From NCBI GenBank assembly GCA_050741915.1, contig JBOGEX010000126.1, positions 21,521 through 85,520 on the forward strand: 64,000 nucleotides of DNA. The letters are read 5' to 3'. Origin of the DNA: JACCTH01 sp050741915. Lineage in GTDB: Bacteria > Actinomycetota > Acidimicrobiia > Spongiisociales > ZC4RG35. The position numbers and the translations under genes are program-made. A model generated the notes under the pieces. It was not told the DNA's origin, did no database searches, and saw only the letters and a program-made list of their open reading frames with translations. Below are positions 32,905 to 41,007 of this stretch, in pieces (position 1 is the first letter of the stretch; each line of letters opens with the position of its first letter).

Positions 32905-33972
32905 TCACCCCCTGAGACCTGACACAAGGCGATCGAGGTCCTCCTCGCTTGTCCACCACCCGACTGAGGCGCGCACGAGACCGGTCTTGGGTATGTCGCG
33001 GACCAACACTCCCGCCGATGCCAGACGGGCAACGACATCGGCTGGCACCACGCCTTGGGGTCTCCACGAGACGATGGTGGCACGCTCAGTCGGGGAAACA
33101 ACGTCCTCGCCGGCATCTGCGAGCATTTGGTGACAGCGCTCGGCCATCTCCGTTCCTCGAGTGAAACCCCAGTCGGGTCGATTAGCCAGCGCCGCCAGCC
33201 AACCCGACATCGAAGCCGTGGAGAGCAAGCTGGGGTCGAAGCGACGGGCGCCGGGCCAGGGCGCGAAGGAACCGTCCGGTTCGTAGCTTTCCTGTGAGAA
33301 ATAGCTGGGCCGCGCTACCCGCAGCTGGTCGGCGTCGGCAACCACGAGGGCACCGGTGGACTCAGGGCCACAAAGCCACTTTTGGCCCGAGATCGTCATG
33401 AAATCGAGACCCCCGGCCAAGACGGGCATGGAGCCAACCGACTGGGCGCCATCGACCAGGATCGGAATCTCCGTTTGCTCTCGGAGCTCATGAACCGGAA
33501 GCACTCGCCCCGTTGTCCACAGCACTTGGGAAACGGCTATCAGGCGTGTTCTCAAAGTTACGGCCTCGATGATCGCTTGCGGATCCGGGGCCGTGACCAC
33601 CACCCGCGCTCCTGAACTGTGGAGCGGACCGAGGAGCCCGAAGTGCTCGTCGGTGGTGGTGATGATCTCGTCACCGGGCCCGAGCTCGAGCCCGGCCAAG
33701 ACCAGATTGCAGCCGTCAGTCGTCGACGCCGTCAACGCCACTTGCGTCGCTTCGACAGCAACGAGTGAGGCAAGCTCGTCACGCAGCTTCGCCCGCAGCG
33801 CCAGAACCCGGTCGAAGGAGTCTTGCCCCGACCTACCTTCCATCAGGTTGCGCTCGTCTTCGGCGTGCATGGCCGCGATGGTTTGGCGGGCGAGCGGCCC
33901 GGTGCTTCCAGCCTGAAGATAGGCAATTCGCTCGAGCACCGGAAACTGAGCCCGTGCCTCGGCGTAAGTCAT
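32905..33972 (-). CDS. Class V-fold PLP-dependent aminotransferase/desulfurase-like enzyme
   Basis: A 355-residue fold type I PLP enzyme: AYLQAGSTGPLARQTI, LTASTTDGCNLVLAGLELGPGDEI, ILVDGAQSVGSMPV (PLP Asp) and FMTISGQKWLCGPESTGALVV with the Schiff-base Lys. It resembles isopenicillin-epimerase/cysteine-desulfurase-like proteins. Its substrate is unclear; in a sulfur-nucleoside salvage operon it could act on an amino acid or amino-sugar product. Start ATG 33972, 5 bp after the aldolase stop, indicating co-transcription. Confidence 0.8.
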   Translation of the reverse strand: MTYAEARAQFPVLERIAYLQAGSTGPLARQTIAAMHAEDERNLMEGRSGQDSFDRVLALRAKLRDELASLVAVEATQVALTASTTDGCNLVLAGLELGPGDEIITTTDEHFGLLGPLHSSGARVVVTAPDPQAIIEAVTLRTRLIAVSQVLWTTGRVLPVHELREQTEIPILVDGAQSVGSMPVLAGGLDFMTISGQKWLCGPESTGALVVADADQLRVARPSYFSQESYEPDGSFAPWPGARRFDPSLLSTASMSGWLAALANRPDWGFTRGTEMAERCHQMLADAGEDVVSPTERATIVSWRPQGVVPADVVARLASAGVLVRDIPKTGLVRASVGWWTSEEDLDRLVSGLRG

Positions 33973-33977
33973 CGGCA

Positions 33978-35918
33978 CTAGATCACCCGCTCGTTTCCAC
34001 CGTCGATCGGAATCTGGGCACCGGTGGTCGCTCGATAACGGTCCGAGCACAGATCAGCGACAATGGTCGCCACGGTCCTGGCGCTGACCTCAATCTTGAG
34101 CAGGTTGCGACGCTTGTAGTCCTCCACTTCGAGGCCATACGCGGCGGCCCGAGACCGAATCAGATCCTCGGTCCAGATGCCGGTGTCGAAAACACCGTCG
34201 GGGTGAACGATGTTGACTCTGATGCCGGCCTCGGCCCATTCCAGCGCCGCGACGCGGGCGAGCTGAGTCAAGGCGGCTTTCGAGGCCGAGTACGCCGCCG
34301 CTCCCTTGCCTGGAGCGGTGGCATTGCGCGAAGCAACCACCGCCACTCTTCCTCCTACCGGCGATCGACGCAAGAACGGTTCGAGATCACGCAGCAGCGC
34401 ACCAACCGCCCGCACATTTACTGCCATGACCCGATCCCATGAGTCCAAGTCGAGGTCGGCCACGTTCTGGGACTCCCCGAAGACGCCAGCTCCGATGACG
34501 GCGATGTCGATCCCCCCGAAGTGATCGATAGCCTGGGCAATGGCCGCCTGTTGCTCACGATCCTTGGTGACGTCGAGTTGCAACCCGAGACAGCCGGGCT
34601 CACTGATCGTCGGATCAGCGATGTCGAACCCGACTACTGCCGCTGCCCGATCGAGAAGCTCCATGGCACATGCTCGACCGATGCCCGATGCCGTTCCGGT
34701 CACGAGAGCGACCATTCCCCCGAACTCGGGCGGCGGACCCGAACGCTGGAGCTTGGCCTGTTCGAGGTCCCAGTACTCGCAGTCGAAAAGATCCTCGGGC
34801 GATAGTGCCTGGTAGCCGCCCAGCTGATCTTCGGCGCGCTCCAGGACCGGGATCGTGTGGTGGTAGATGTCGGCAGCTATGTCGGCTTCGGCTAGCGAGC
34901 GCCCGGTGGTGAGCATGCCCCACGCCGAATCGAGCACGACCCGCGGCGACGGATCGAGCATTTGCAGGTCGCGTCCTGTCCGCTCTTGGTTGGCCTCGAA
35001 ATATTCGGTGTAGTCCTGGGCGAACTGGCCGACATCTCGCCCGATCAACGGCGCGCGCTTGGTCCGGATGACGTGGTCGGGCGTGAGGGGACCGCGGCTA
35101 GCGAGCGAGGCGAGGTCGGGCCGAGATACGAACCGGGCGACATCGGGATCGGCGTGGCGGCGGACAATCATCGGTGCTCCGGCCACCTGCGAAATCCTCT
35201 GGCGAAGCTCGGCCAGTTCAACCGGGTTGGACGGCGGCAGGGGCTTGGAAGTAGCTGTCGAGGGCGGCCCCAGGTAAAGCTCGGCTTTGGCAATCAACTC
35301 GACGTGCCGTTCATAGGCCTCGCGAGTGGTGTCGCCGAAGGTAAAAAGCCCATGGTTCATCAGGACCATTCCGATCGCCGAGGTATCGGTCGGCCACACT
35401 TTTCGAACCAGCCGAGCGAGATCGAATCCCGGCATGACATAGCGGACAACCACCACGTCATCGCCGTAGGCGTCGCGGACGCGGGCGTCACCGTTGGCCA
35501 AGTTGGTCAAGTTGACGATTACATCGGCGTGCGAGTGCTGTACCGCCGGATAAGGGAGGAAGGCGTGAAGCAGGCTCTCCACTGATGGCTGAGGAGCTCC
35601 CGGGTCGAGGCGAGCTGCCGACAGCTCGCGCATCATTTCCTGATCGGAGATGGCCTCGAGGTCGAGCAGCTCGACGAGCCTGCTCATGCGCAAGGGTGTG
35701 AATCCGGCAGCTTCGATCGTGCTCAGGTCCCAGCCCGATCCCTTCACGAAGAGAGCGTCGATCTCGATCCCGGTTATGTCGAGGTATGACCCCTTGACCG
35801 AAGTATTGCCACCACCGTGGAGCACGAGGCCCCGGTCGGATCCCAAAAGGCGCGAGCCATAGACACATTGCTCGAGCGGCGACGAACCGGCGTCGGCGTC
35901 TATCCAGCGGCTCTCCAT
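33978..35918 (-). CDS. Bifunctional class II aldolase / short-chain dehydrogenase (RhaD-type fusion)
   Basis: A 646-residue fusion. Residues about 1-400 are a class II aldolase: LHGGGNTSVKG, VKGSGWDL, QHSHADVIVNLTN (metal His about 128 and 130) and VLMNHGLFTFG (third His). Residues about 420-646 are an SDR: LVTGTASGIGRA, VIGAGVFGES and AAYSASKAALTQ (Tyr-Lys). Relatives cleave rhamnulose-1-phosphate to DHAP and lactaldehyde and then oxidise the aldehyde. Beside MtnA, cleavage of methylthioribulose- or 5-deoxyribulose-1-phosphate to DHAP plus an aldehyde is a plausible role. No rhamnose isomerase or kinase is nearby. The ATG overlaps the preceding SDR stop. Confidence 0.88.
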   Translation of the reverse strand: MESRWIDADAGSSPLEQCVYGSRLLGSDRGLVLHGGGNTSVKGSYLDITGIEIDALFVKGSGWDLSTIEAAGFTPLRMSRLVELLDLEAISDQEMMRELSAARLDPGAPQPSVESLLHAFLPYPAVQHSHADVIVNLTNLANGDARVRDAYGDDVVVVRYVMPGFDLARLVRKVWPTDTSAIGMVLMNHGLFTFGDTTREAYERHVELIAKAELYLGPPSTATSKPLPPSNPVELAELRQRISQVAGAPMIVRRHADPDVARFVSRPDLASLASRGPLTPDHVIRTKRAPLIGRDVGQFAQDYTEYFEANQERTGRDLQMLDPSPRVVLDSAWGMLTTGRSLAEADIAADIYHHTIPVLERAEDQLGGYQALSPEDLFDCEYWDLEQAKLQRSGPPPEFGGMVALVTGTASGIGRACAMELLDRAAAVVGFDIADPTISEPGCLGLQLDVTKDREQQAAIAQAIDHFGGIDIAVIGAGVFGESQNVADLDLDSWDRVMAVNVRAVGALLRDLEPFLRRSPVGGRVAVVASRNATAPGKGAAAYSASKAALTQLARVAALEWAEAGIRVNIVHPDGVFDTGIWTEDLIRSRAAAYGLEVEDYKRRNLLKIEVSARTVATIVADLCSDRYRATTGAQIPIDGGNERVI

Positions 35919-36688
35919 CAGTAGGGAGTGTCCCCGCCGTCGACGTTGATCGCTTGGCCCCGGATAATCAGAGCATCGTCGGAGAGGAGGAATGCGATGA
36001 CCCGAGCGACCTCGGCCGGCTGGACCTTGCGACCCAACTGCGTCGGGCCCATTCCGGCCAGTAACTCGGCGGCGGGAACCCCAACTCGGGGCTCGAGCCA
36101 TTGCGCCACCCCGGCCAGCATTGGGGTGTCGACCCCTCCCGGGCAAACCGCGTTGACGTTGATGTTGTGCTCAGCCCATTCCATCGCCAGCGAGCGGGTA
36201 AGGCTGATCACGGCGGCTTTCGCCGCGTTGTAGGCCGCCATGTTCTTATAACCGACCTTCCCGCAATTCGAGGCGACGTTGACGATCGCCCCGCCTCGTT
36301 CCTTGAGATGATTTCCGACCTGACGCGAACATAGAAAAGTTCCGGTGACGTTGACGTCAAGCTGGTGACGCCAATCGCTCGCGCCTGCGTCCCAAGCCGT
36401 GTCGAGCACAACCGCCCCAGCGTTGTTGACCAACCCGTCGATGCCGCCCCAGGCATCGACGACCTCCTCCACCGCCGCGGCCACGTCTGCTTCGTTGGTG
36501 ACGTCGCAAGCGATGGGAAGGGTACGGGCGATATCAAGGGCGGCAGCGGCCGTCCGCACGCGGTCACCATCCAGATCCACCATCGCCACCAGGGCGCCTC
36601 GCTCCAGCAAGACTTCCGTGATCGCCGAGCCGATTCCCCCTCCGGCCCCAGTCACCACGTACCTCCTGCCCTCCACTGCGGCTACCAC
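35918..36688 (-). CDS. SDR-family oxidoreductase
   Basis: A 256-residue classical short-chain dehydrogenase: YVVTGAGGGIGSAITEVLL (NAD(P) site; MVDLDG after beta2 favours NAD), LVNNAGAVV, IVNVASN, YNAAKAAVISLTRSLAMEW (Tyr/Lys) and the C-terminal GQAINVDGGDTPY. It overlaps both neighbours: GTG 36688 precedes the end of the upstream SDR, and its TGA overlaps the aldolase ATG. Probably oxidises or reduces a sugar alcohol, aldehyde or aldose in the salvage pathway; substrate unknown. GTG 36676 is another possible start. Confidence 0.87.
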   Translation of the reverse strand: MVAAVEGRRYVVTGAGGGIGSAITEVLLERGALVAMVDLDGDRVRTAAAALDIARTLPIACDVTNEADVAAAVEEVVDAWGGIDGLVNNAGAVVLDTAWDAGASDWRHQLDVNVTGTFLCSRQVGNHLKERGGAIVNVASNCGKVGYKNMAAYNAAKAAVISLTRSLAMEWAEHNINVNAVCPGGVDTPMLAGVAQWLEPRVGVPAAELLAGMGPTQLGRKVQPAEVARVIAFLLSDDALIIRGQAINVDGGDTPY

Positions 36689-37416
36689 GTGGGGTTGGTA
36701 AGCACGCCCCCGTCGACCACCAGGTCGACGCCGGTGATGAACCTGGCCAGATCGGAGCACAGAAACACGCAGGCATCTCCGACATCGTCGGCTGTGCCCA
36801 GGCGTCCCAAGGGAACAGCCGACATCCAACGCTGCACTCCCTCCGGCCAGTCCCGAGCCAAACCGGGGCGATCGATCAGACCTGGGGAGACGGTGTTGAT
36901 TCGGATGCGATGCCGGCCGAGCTCCGAGGCCGCCGCCCGGGCGTGCATCCGCACCGCCGCCTTGGCAGTGGCGTAGTGGCCGTGTAAGGGCGCCGGCTGA
37001 ATTCCCTCGATGGAGGCGATGTGGACGATCGATCCGCCCTCTCCCTGAGCGATCATTTGCCGACCAACCACCTGAGTCATGCGATGAACCGCGGTCACGT
37101 TGGTTTCCAGCATGGATCGGAAGTCCTCATCAGAAACGTTCAGCGTGGAGGCGAGCGGTTGGATACCGGCGTTATTGACCAATCCATCAACCCGGCCAAA
37201 AGCCTCCAACGCCGCTTCCACTATCAGGGTCGGAGTCGCGGCCGCATTCAAGTCGACCTCGAGGACGACCTGTTTTGGTGCCGTGTCCAACACCGGAGAG
37301 GAGCGGGTGGCCAGCACCAAAGAAGCGTTGGCCGTGGCGAAGCTCCGGGCGATGCCCGCTCCCACCCCTCCACCGGCTCCCGTGACGATTATCACTCGGC
37401 CGCTGAGATCGATCAT
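36682..37416 (-). CDS. SDR-family oxidoreductase
   Basis: A 244-residue short-chain dehydrogenase: IIVTGAGGGVGAGIARSFA, VDGLVNNAGIQPLA, SIVHIASIEGIQP, YATAKAAVRMHARA (Tyr/Lys) and GVDLVVDGGVLTNPTW. It is a second SDR distinct from its neighbour and from the fused SDR domain, so the operon encodes three dehydrogenase modules. ATG 37416 overlaps the GntR stop (ATGA). The longer open frame extends into the regulator and is not used. Substrate unknown. Confidence 0.87.
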   Translation of the reverse strand: MIDLSGRVIIVTGAGGGVGAGIARSFATANASLVLATRSSPVLDTAPKQVVLEVDLNAAATPTLIVEAALEAFGRVDGLVNNAGIQPLASTLNVSDEDFRSMLETNVTAVHRMTQVVGRQMIAQGEGGSIVHIASIEGIQPAPLHGHYATAKAAVRMHARAAASELGRHRIRINTVSPGLIDRPGLARDWPEGVQRWMSAVPLGRLGTADDVGDACVFLCSDLARFITGVDLVVDGGVLTNPTW

Positions 37417-38141
37417 CTGGTCCTGACCAAAGAAAAGGTGAAGCGTCCTTCGATGAAGTACGTGCGGTTGAACATCACTGGCCGAGCGCTGTCGTGGTAG
37501 TGAACCTGGGACAAAAGCACGTAGGCGGCGTTTCGTGGGCGCTTTCCCCAACCGATGTCGCCTCCGGCGGCGGCATGGATATCGGTAACGGCGGTGGCGA
37601 CGTCGATGCCGTTTTTCGTCAGGGCTTCAAAGAGAGAACCAGTCAACGACGACACCTCGAAATCCGGTGGCAGCAGGCGACGATCAATGGCGTCATAGGA
37701 GAACGCCACCACTTGGCCCGACGCCGTCAGCGAACGGTTGGTCGCAATTACCAGAGCACCCTCACCCAGTTCGAGTCGGTCCCTTTCGTCGGGGGTAGCC
37801 GCTCTCACCCGGCGCGAGCGGTAGCTCATGCCCGGCTCGAGACCGGAGAAGCGAATGGTCGCCGACAAAGACTCGAGCCGGCGAAGATCGGCCCTGATCT
37901 CGGCCTGAGCAGGCGTGGCAAAGGTGCCGAGGCCATGACGAGTGATCGTGAGGCCCAAGCTCTCGAGCCGCCCGAGAGCGCTGCGAACCGTGGGCCGGGA
38001 AACGCCAAACTCGGCACTGAGCTGATGCTCGGTCGGGAGGCGCTCGCCCGGCTTCCACTCACCCCGTCGCAGCCGATCACTGAGCTCGGAAGCCACCTGG
38101 TCGGTCAGTCGGGAAGCCGGCACCGTTCGATCATACGGCAA
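37413..38141 (-). CDS. GntR-family transcriptional regulator (HutC/UTRA type)
   Basis: A 242-residue regulator. The N-terminal winged helix is ELSDRLRRGEWKPGERLPTEHQLSAEFGVSRPTVRSALGRLESLGL (typical GntR helix-turn-helix around residues 34-62). The C-terminal UTRA domain (residues about 90-235) binds an effector: YDAIDRRLLPPDFE, GSLFEAL, VMFNRTYFIEGRFTFSLVR. The start is TTG 38141. A perfect palindrome GTTGTCAGACAAC is 11 bp upstream, and a second one is at the mtnA/deaminase divergent start, so it probably autoregulates and controls the whole salvage and uptake system. Confidence 0.9.
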   Translation of the reverse strand: MPYDRTVPASRLTDQVASELSDRLRRGEWKPGERLPTEHQLSAEFGVSRPTVRSALGRLESLGLTITRHGLGTFATPAQAEIRADLRRLESLSATIRFSGLEPGMSYRSRRVRAATPDERDRLELGEGALVIATNRSLTASGQVVAFSYDAIDRRLLPPDFEVSSLTGSLFEALTKNGIDVATAVTDIHAAAGGDIGWGKRPRNAAYVLLSQVHYHDSARPVMFNRTYFIEGRFTFSLVRTR

Positions 38142-38152
38142 ACGGTCGCGTG

Positions 38153-38165
38153 GTTGTCAGACAAC
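38153..38165. promoter_or_regulatory. Predicted GntR operator 1 (GTTGTCAGACAAC)
   Basis: A perfect 13-bp palindrome (6+1+6) between the GntR start and the cupin gene, overlapping the cupin stop codon. It matches the half-site style of GntR/HutC operators and is identical to operator 2 at 39926-39938. Confidence 0.75.
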
Positions 38166-38609
38166 TCGCGTAAGGCGGGCGATCTCGCTCGACGCCTCTG
38201 GATACCGTCTCGTCAGACCTTCCCGATCCCCCAACTCGAACATTTCCGGCCGATATCCAGGGGCCATCGTCGCCCCTACCAGCGACCAAGCACCGGTCGT
38301 TTCAGAGCCCTGCCAAACCCCGGCCGGCACCGACAGACCCGGCCGCTCGCCGGCGGCTGTATCCATGCCGAGCAGGGGACGTTCGACCCGCCCATCGGGA
38401 TTCAGCAGGAGAAAGCGCAAGGGTGCACCGGCGTGGAAGTGGTACGTCTCCCTTGCACTCAATCGGTGCATTGCCGAGAAGTCACGTTGCTGCACCAGGA
38501 AGAAGATCGCCGTCGAATATTCGTCGGCCAAGTACTGGGAGTACATGCCGCCCTCGTCTGGCAGCGGCTTCAGGCCCAAATCGGCGATCAGCCGTTCGGG
38601 TCCGATCAC
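38157..38609 (-). CDS. Cupin domain protein (DUF985/cupin_5 family)
   Basis: A 150-residue single cupin: KPLPDEGGMYSQYLADE, TAIFFLVQQRDFSAMHRLSARETYHFHAGAPLRFLLL and GAWSLVGATMAPGYRPEMFELG are the DUF985 family pattern, whose roles include sugar-nucleotide or small-molecule binding. It is coupled to the upstream deaminase by an ATGA overlap and followed 15 bp later by the GntR gene. A role as a sugar-phosphate isomerase/epimerase-like accessory is possible but only inferred. Its stop codon overlaps operator 1. Confidence 0.8.
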   Translation of the reverse strand: MIGPERLIADLGLKPLPDEGGMYSQYLADEYSTAIFFLVQQRDFSAMHRLSARETYHFHAGAPLRFLLLNPDGRVERPLLGMDTAAGERPGLSVPAGVWQGSETTGAWSLVGATMAPGYRPEMFELGDREGLTRRYPEASSEIARLTRVV

Positions 38610-39910
38610 ACCGACGCCAGAGACATTGCTCGGTCATTCACCTCCGAACGGACTCCGGCCAGATCGACGGTCAGGACACCTGTCTCGTCGACAACGCGGC
38701 GCCCCCCTACCCACACCCCTTTTATGAGCCCGGGATGACCGGAGTAGACGAGGTGGGTGATGAGGTCACGGTCTTCGGTAATCGGCACCAAGGAGTCGGT
38801 ATCGAGCAGGATCATGTCGGCTCTCGCTCCGGTTCCCAGGTGCCCGAGATCCTGTCGGCCGAGCGCCAGTGCTCCTTCTCTCGTGGCCATTTCCAGGACG
38901 TCGGTGGGTCCCAGGGCACCGGCATCAGCTGCGCGCAGGCGGGCGAGACGGAGGGCACCCCTCATATCTTCGAAGAGGTCGAGCCGATCGTGCGAGGCCG
39001 GGCCATCGGTCCCGAGGCCAACCCGGATGCCGGCCCTTCTCATCTCCGTCACCCGGGCAATGCCCGAGGCGTGCTTGCCATTCGACGAGGGGCAATGAGC
39101 CACGGCTGCCTCGTGCGTGGCGAGCATCTCGATGTCGTCGTCAGAGAGCCAAACCGAATGAGCCGCAACTACGGGAGAGTCGAGAATCCCAACTTTTTCG
39201 AGGTAGGCCGTTACAGACATGCCGGTGGTCGCGGTGACGGCATCTCCTTCATGTTCCGCTTCGGCCAGATGGATCTGGATGTGCATTCCGTTCTGCCGAG
39301 CCAGGTCGGCGACCATGCGCAAGGCTTCCTCGGCCACGGCATAAGCCGAATGAGGACCAAAGCCGACGCTGATCAGCTCGTGGTGCTGCCAGCGACGCGC
39401 TTCTTCCACCATCGCTTCGACTTGAGACTCCCAATCGCCGAAGCGAGCCAGGTCTGCGGCCACCAGGATCGGCGGTGTCACCACGCAGCGAAGGCCGGCG
39501 CGGTTGGCGGCGTTGGCCACCGCCCGGGGATAGAAGTACATCTCATGGCTGGTGGTTATCCCATTGCTCAAGAGCTCGGCGGCACCCAGCGTCATCGCCA
39601 GTTCCACGTCCGCGGGCGTGAGCCTTCCTTCCCGGGGCCACATCACCTCGGTGAGCCATCGCGAGACCGGCAGCCCTTCACCCGCCCCCCGCAGGAGGAC
39701 CATGGGGGTATGGGCATGGGTGTTGATCAGCCCCGGTATAAGCAAACCGTGCAGTTCGACTGATTCGCCTTCGAATCTGGGAGCTTCCACGGCAGGGCCA
39801 GACCAGGTCACCAGTCCGTCGGTCACGTCGACCGCCGCCCGCGCCACTACCTCCGGTTGTGCCGTCATCGTTATCAACCGGTCGCAGAGGAACCTGGTCA
39901 CGACCGGCAT
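38606..39910 (-). CDS. mtaD: Adenosine-type nucleoside deaminase (MTA/SAH deaminase, TrzA/AtzA family)
   Basis: A 434-residue amidohydrolase. PGLINTHAHTPM (metal His about 65 and 67), QIHLAEAE (His plus catalytic Glu), VVAAHSVWLSDDDI (His) and GLGTDGPASHD (Asp) define the mononuclear deaminase site of the MtaD/TrzA family. It would convert 5'-methylthioadenosine, S-adenosylhomocysteine, 5'-deoxyadenosine or another adenosine derivative to the inosine form plus ammonia. The usual SNN residues after the Asp are SHD here, which may alter substrate choice. Starts ATG 39910, 16 bp from the divergent mtnA start, with operator 2 between. Confidence 0.85.
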   Translation of the reverse strand: MPVVTRFLCDRLITMTAQPEVVARAAVDVTDGLVTWSGPAVEAPRFEGESVELHGLLIPGLINTHAHTPMVLLRGAGEGLPVSRWLTEVMWPREGRLTPADVELAMTLGAAELLSNGITTSHEMYFYPRAVANAANRAGLRCVVTPPILVAADLARFGDWESQVEAMVEEARRWQHHELISVGFGPHSAYAVAEEALRMVADLARQNGMHIQIHLAEAEHEGDAVTATTGMSVTAYLEKVGILDSPVVAAHSVWLSDDDIEMLATHEAAVAHCPSSNGKHASGIARVTEMRRAGIRVGLGTDGPASHDRLDLFEDMRGALRLARLRAADAGALGPTDVLEMATREGALALGRQDLGHLGTGARADMILLDTDSLVPITEDRDLITHLVYSGHPGLIKGVWVGGRRVVDETGVLTVDLAGVRSEVNDRAMSLASV

Positions 39911-39912
39911 GG

Positions 39913-39918
39913 TAAGTT
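39913..39918 (+). promoter_or_regulatory. Possible -10 box for mtnA (TAAGTT)
   Basis: TAAGTT is 8 nt before the TTG at 39927, which is itself inside operator 2. The in-frame codon just before TTG is a stop (TAG), so no upstream start is possible. Confidence 0.45.
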
Positions 39919-39925
39919 TCCGGTA

Positions 39926-39938
39926 GTTGTCAGACAAC
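39926..39938. promoter_or_regulatory. Predicted GntR operator 2 (GTTGTCAGACAAC)
   Basis: A second perfect copy of the 13-bp palindrome, in the 16-bp divergent space and first codons of mtnA. A bound repressor would block RNA polymerase at both the deaminase and the mtnA promoters. Confidence 0.75.
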
Positions 39939-40991
39939 CTCGAAACCGCGTCGAACCTTCGGAGTGTCGACTGGGGCGACGACGCCCTGGTGATCATCGA
40001 TCAGACCTTGCTCCCCGGGGAAGTGAGCTATTTGCGGCTCACCACCGTCGATCAAGTGGTGCGGGCTATCAAATCCTTGGCCGTGCGCGGAGCGCCCTCG
40101 ATTGGGGTGGCCGGGGGTTTCGGAGTGATCCTCGCCTTTCGGGAGTTCTCGACCGAAAAGGCGCAGTTCGTCTCGGCGGTGGAGTCACTGCGCAGGGTTC
40201 GACCAACCGCCGTCAACCTCGCCCGATCGGTCGATCGGGTCGCACGACGGGCGGAGGAGGGGATGGAAGCGATGCTGGCGGAGGCGACTGCTATCCGCGA
40301 CGAGGAGATCGCGGCCTGCTGGTCGATGGGCATCAATGGCGCCGAGTTGCTTGTCGAGTTGTTGGGGAACCGCCCGCAGCGATTGATGACCATCTGCAAT
40401 ACCGGTGGCCTGGCCGCGGTGGAGCGAGGGACGGCACTGGGTGTGATTCAGACGATGTTCGAGAGGGGTCTGCTGGAGGAGGCACTGGCGGTCGAGACGC
40501 GACCTCTTCTCCAGGGAAGCCGGCTCACCACCTGGGAGCTTGCCCGGATGGGAGCGCCCTTTCGCCTGTTGGTGGATTCCGCTGGCCCTTTCGTTCTTGC
40601 CCGTGGTGGAGCAGAGGCGGTTCTGACCGGCGCCGACCGAATTGCTGCCAACGGCGACACCGCCAACAAAGTTGGATCCTTGGCCCTGGCGCTTGGCGCT
40701 AGGCACGCCGGGGCACCTTTCATCGTGGTCGCCCCAGAATCGACAATCGACGAAGACACTCCCACCGGAGACATGATCGAGATCGAAGACCGCGGCGCCG
40801 CCGAGGTGATAGCCGCCGCCGGAATCCAGCTTGCGCCCGAAACCACCCAGGCTTTGAACCCGGCGTTCGATGTCACACCAGTTGAGCTGATCACTGCCAT
40901 CGTTACCGACCGGCGGATCGTCAGAGTCGATCGAGGTGAAAAGCTCGCCGACGTTCCGTTGGGCGAGCGACGCCTCAGAGCTGAACAGTGA
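39927..40991 (+). CDS. mtnA: Methylthioribose-1-phosphate isomerase
   Basis: A 354-residue MtnA: VRGAPSIGVAGGFG, LMTICNTGGLAAVERG (catalytic Cys157), TGADRIAANGDTANKVG (catalytic Asp237), APESTIDEDTPTGD and IEDRGAAEV. It converts 5-methylthioribose-1-phosphate, and in some bacteria 5-deoxyribose-1-phosphate, to the ribulose-1-phosphate. Start is TTG 39927 because the preceding in-frame codon is a stop and the next candidate is well inside the fold; the first codons (TTG TCA GAC AAC) are the operator itself. Followed after 16 bp by the nucleoside-binding lipoprotein of the importer. Confidence 0.92.
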   Translation: MSDNLETASNLRSVDWGDDALVIIDQTLLPGEVSYLRLTTVDQVVRAIKSLAVRGAPSIGVAGGFGVILAFREFSTEKAQFVSAVESLRRVRPTAVNLARSVDRVARRAEEGMEAMLAEATAIRDEEIAACWSMGINGAELLVELLGNRPQRLMTICNTGGLAAVERGTALGVIQTMFERGLLEEALAVETRPLLQGSRLTTWELARMGAPFRLLVDSAGPFVLARGGAEAVLTGADRIAANGDTANKVGSLALALGARHAGAPFIVVAPESTIDEDTPTGDMIEIEDRGAAEVIAAAGIQLAPETTQALNPAFDVTPVELITAIVTDRRIVRVDRGEKLADVPLGERRLRAEQ

Positions 40992-41007
40992 AATAGGAGG
41001 AGGACCC

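Noticed and set aside
33978..35918. Rhamnose utilisation locus
   Set aside because: No rhamnose isomerase, rhamnulokinase, mutarotase or sugar transporter is nearby; the importer is of the nucleoside type.
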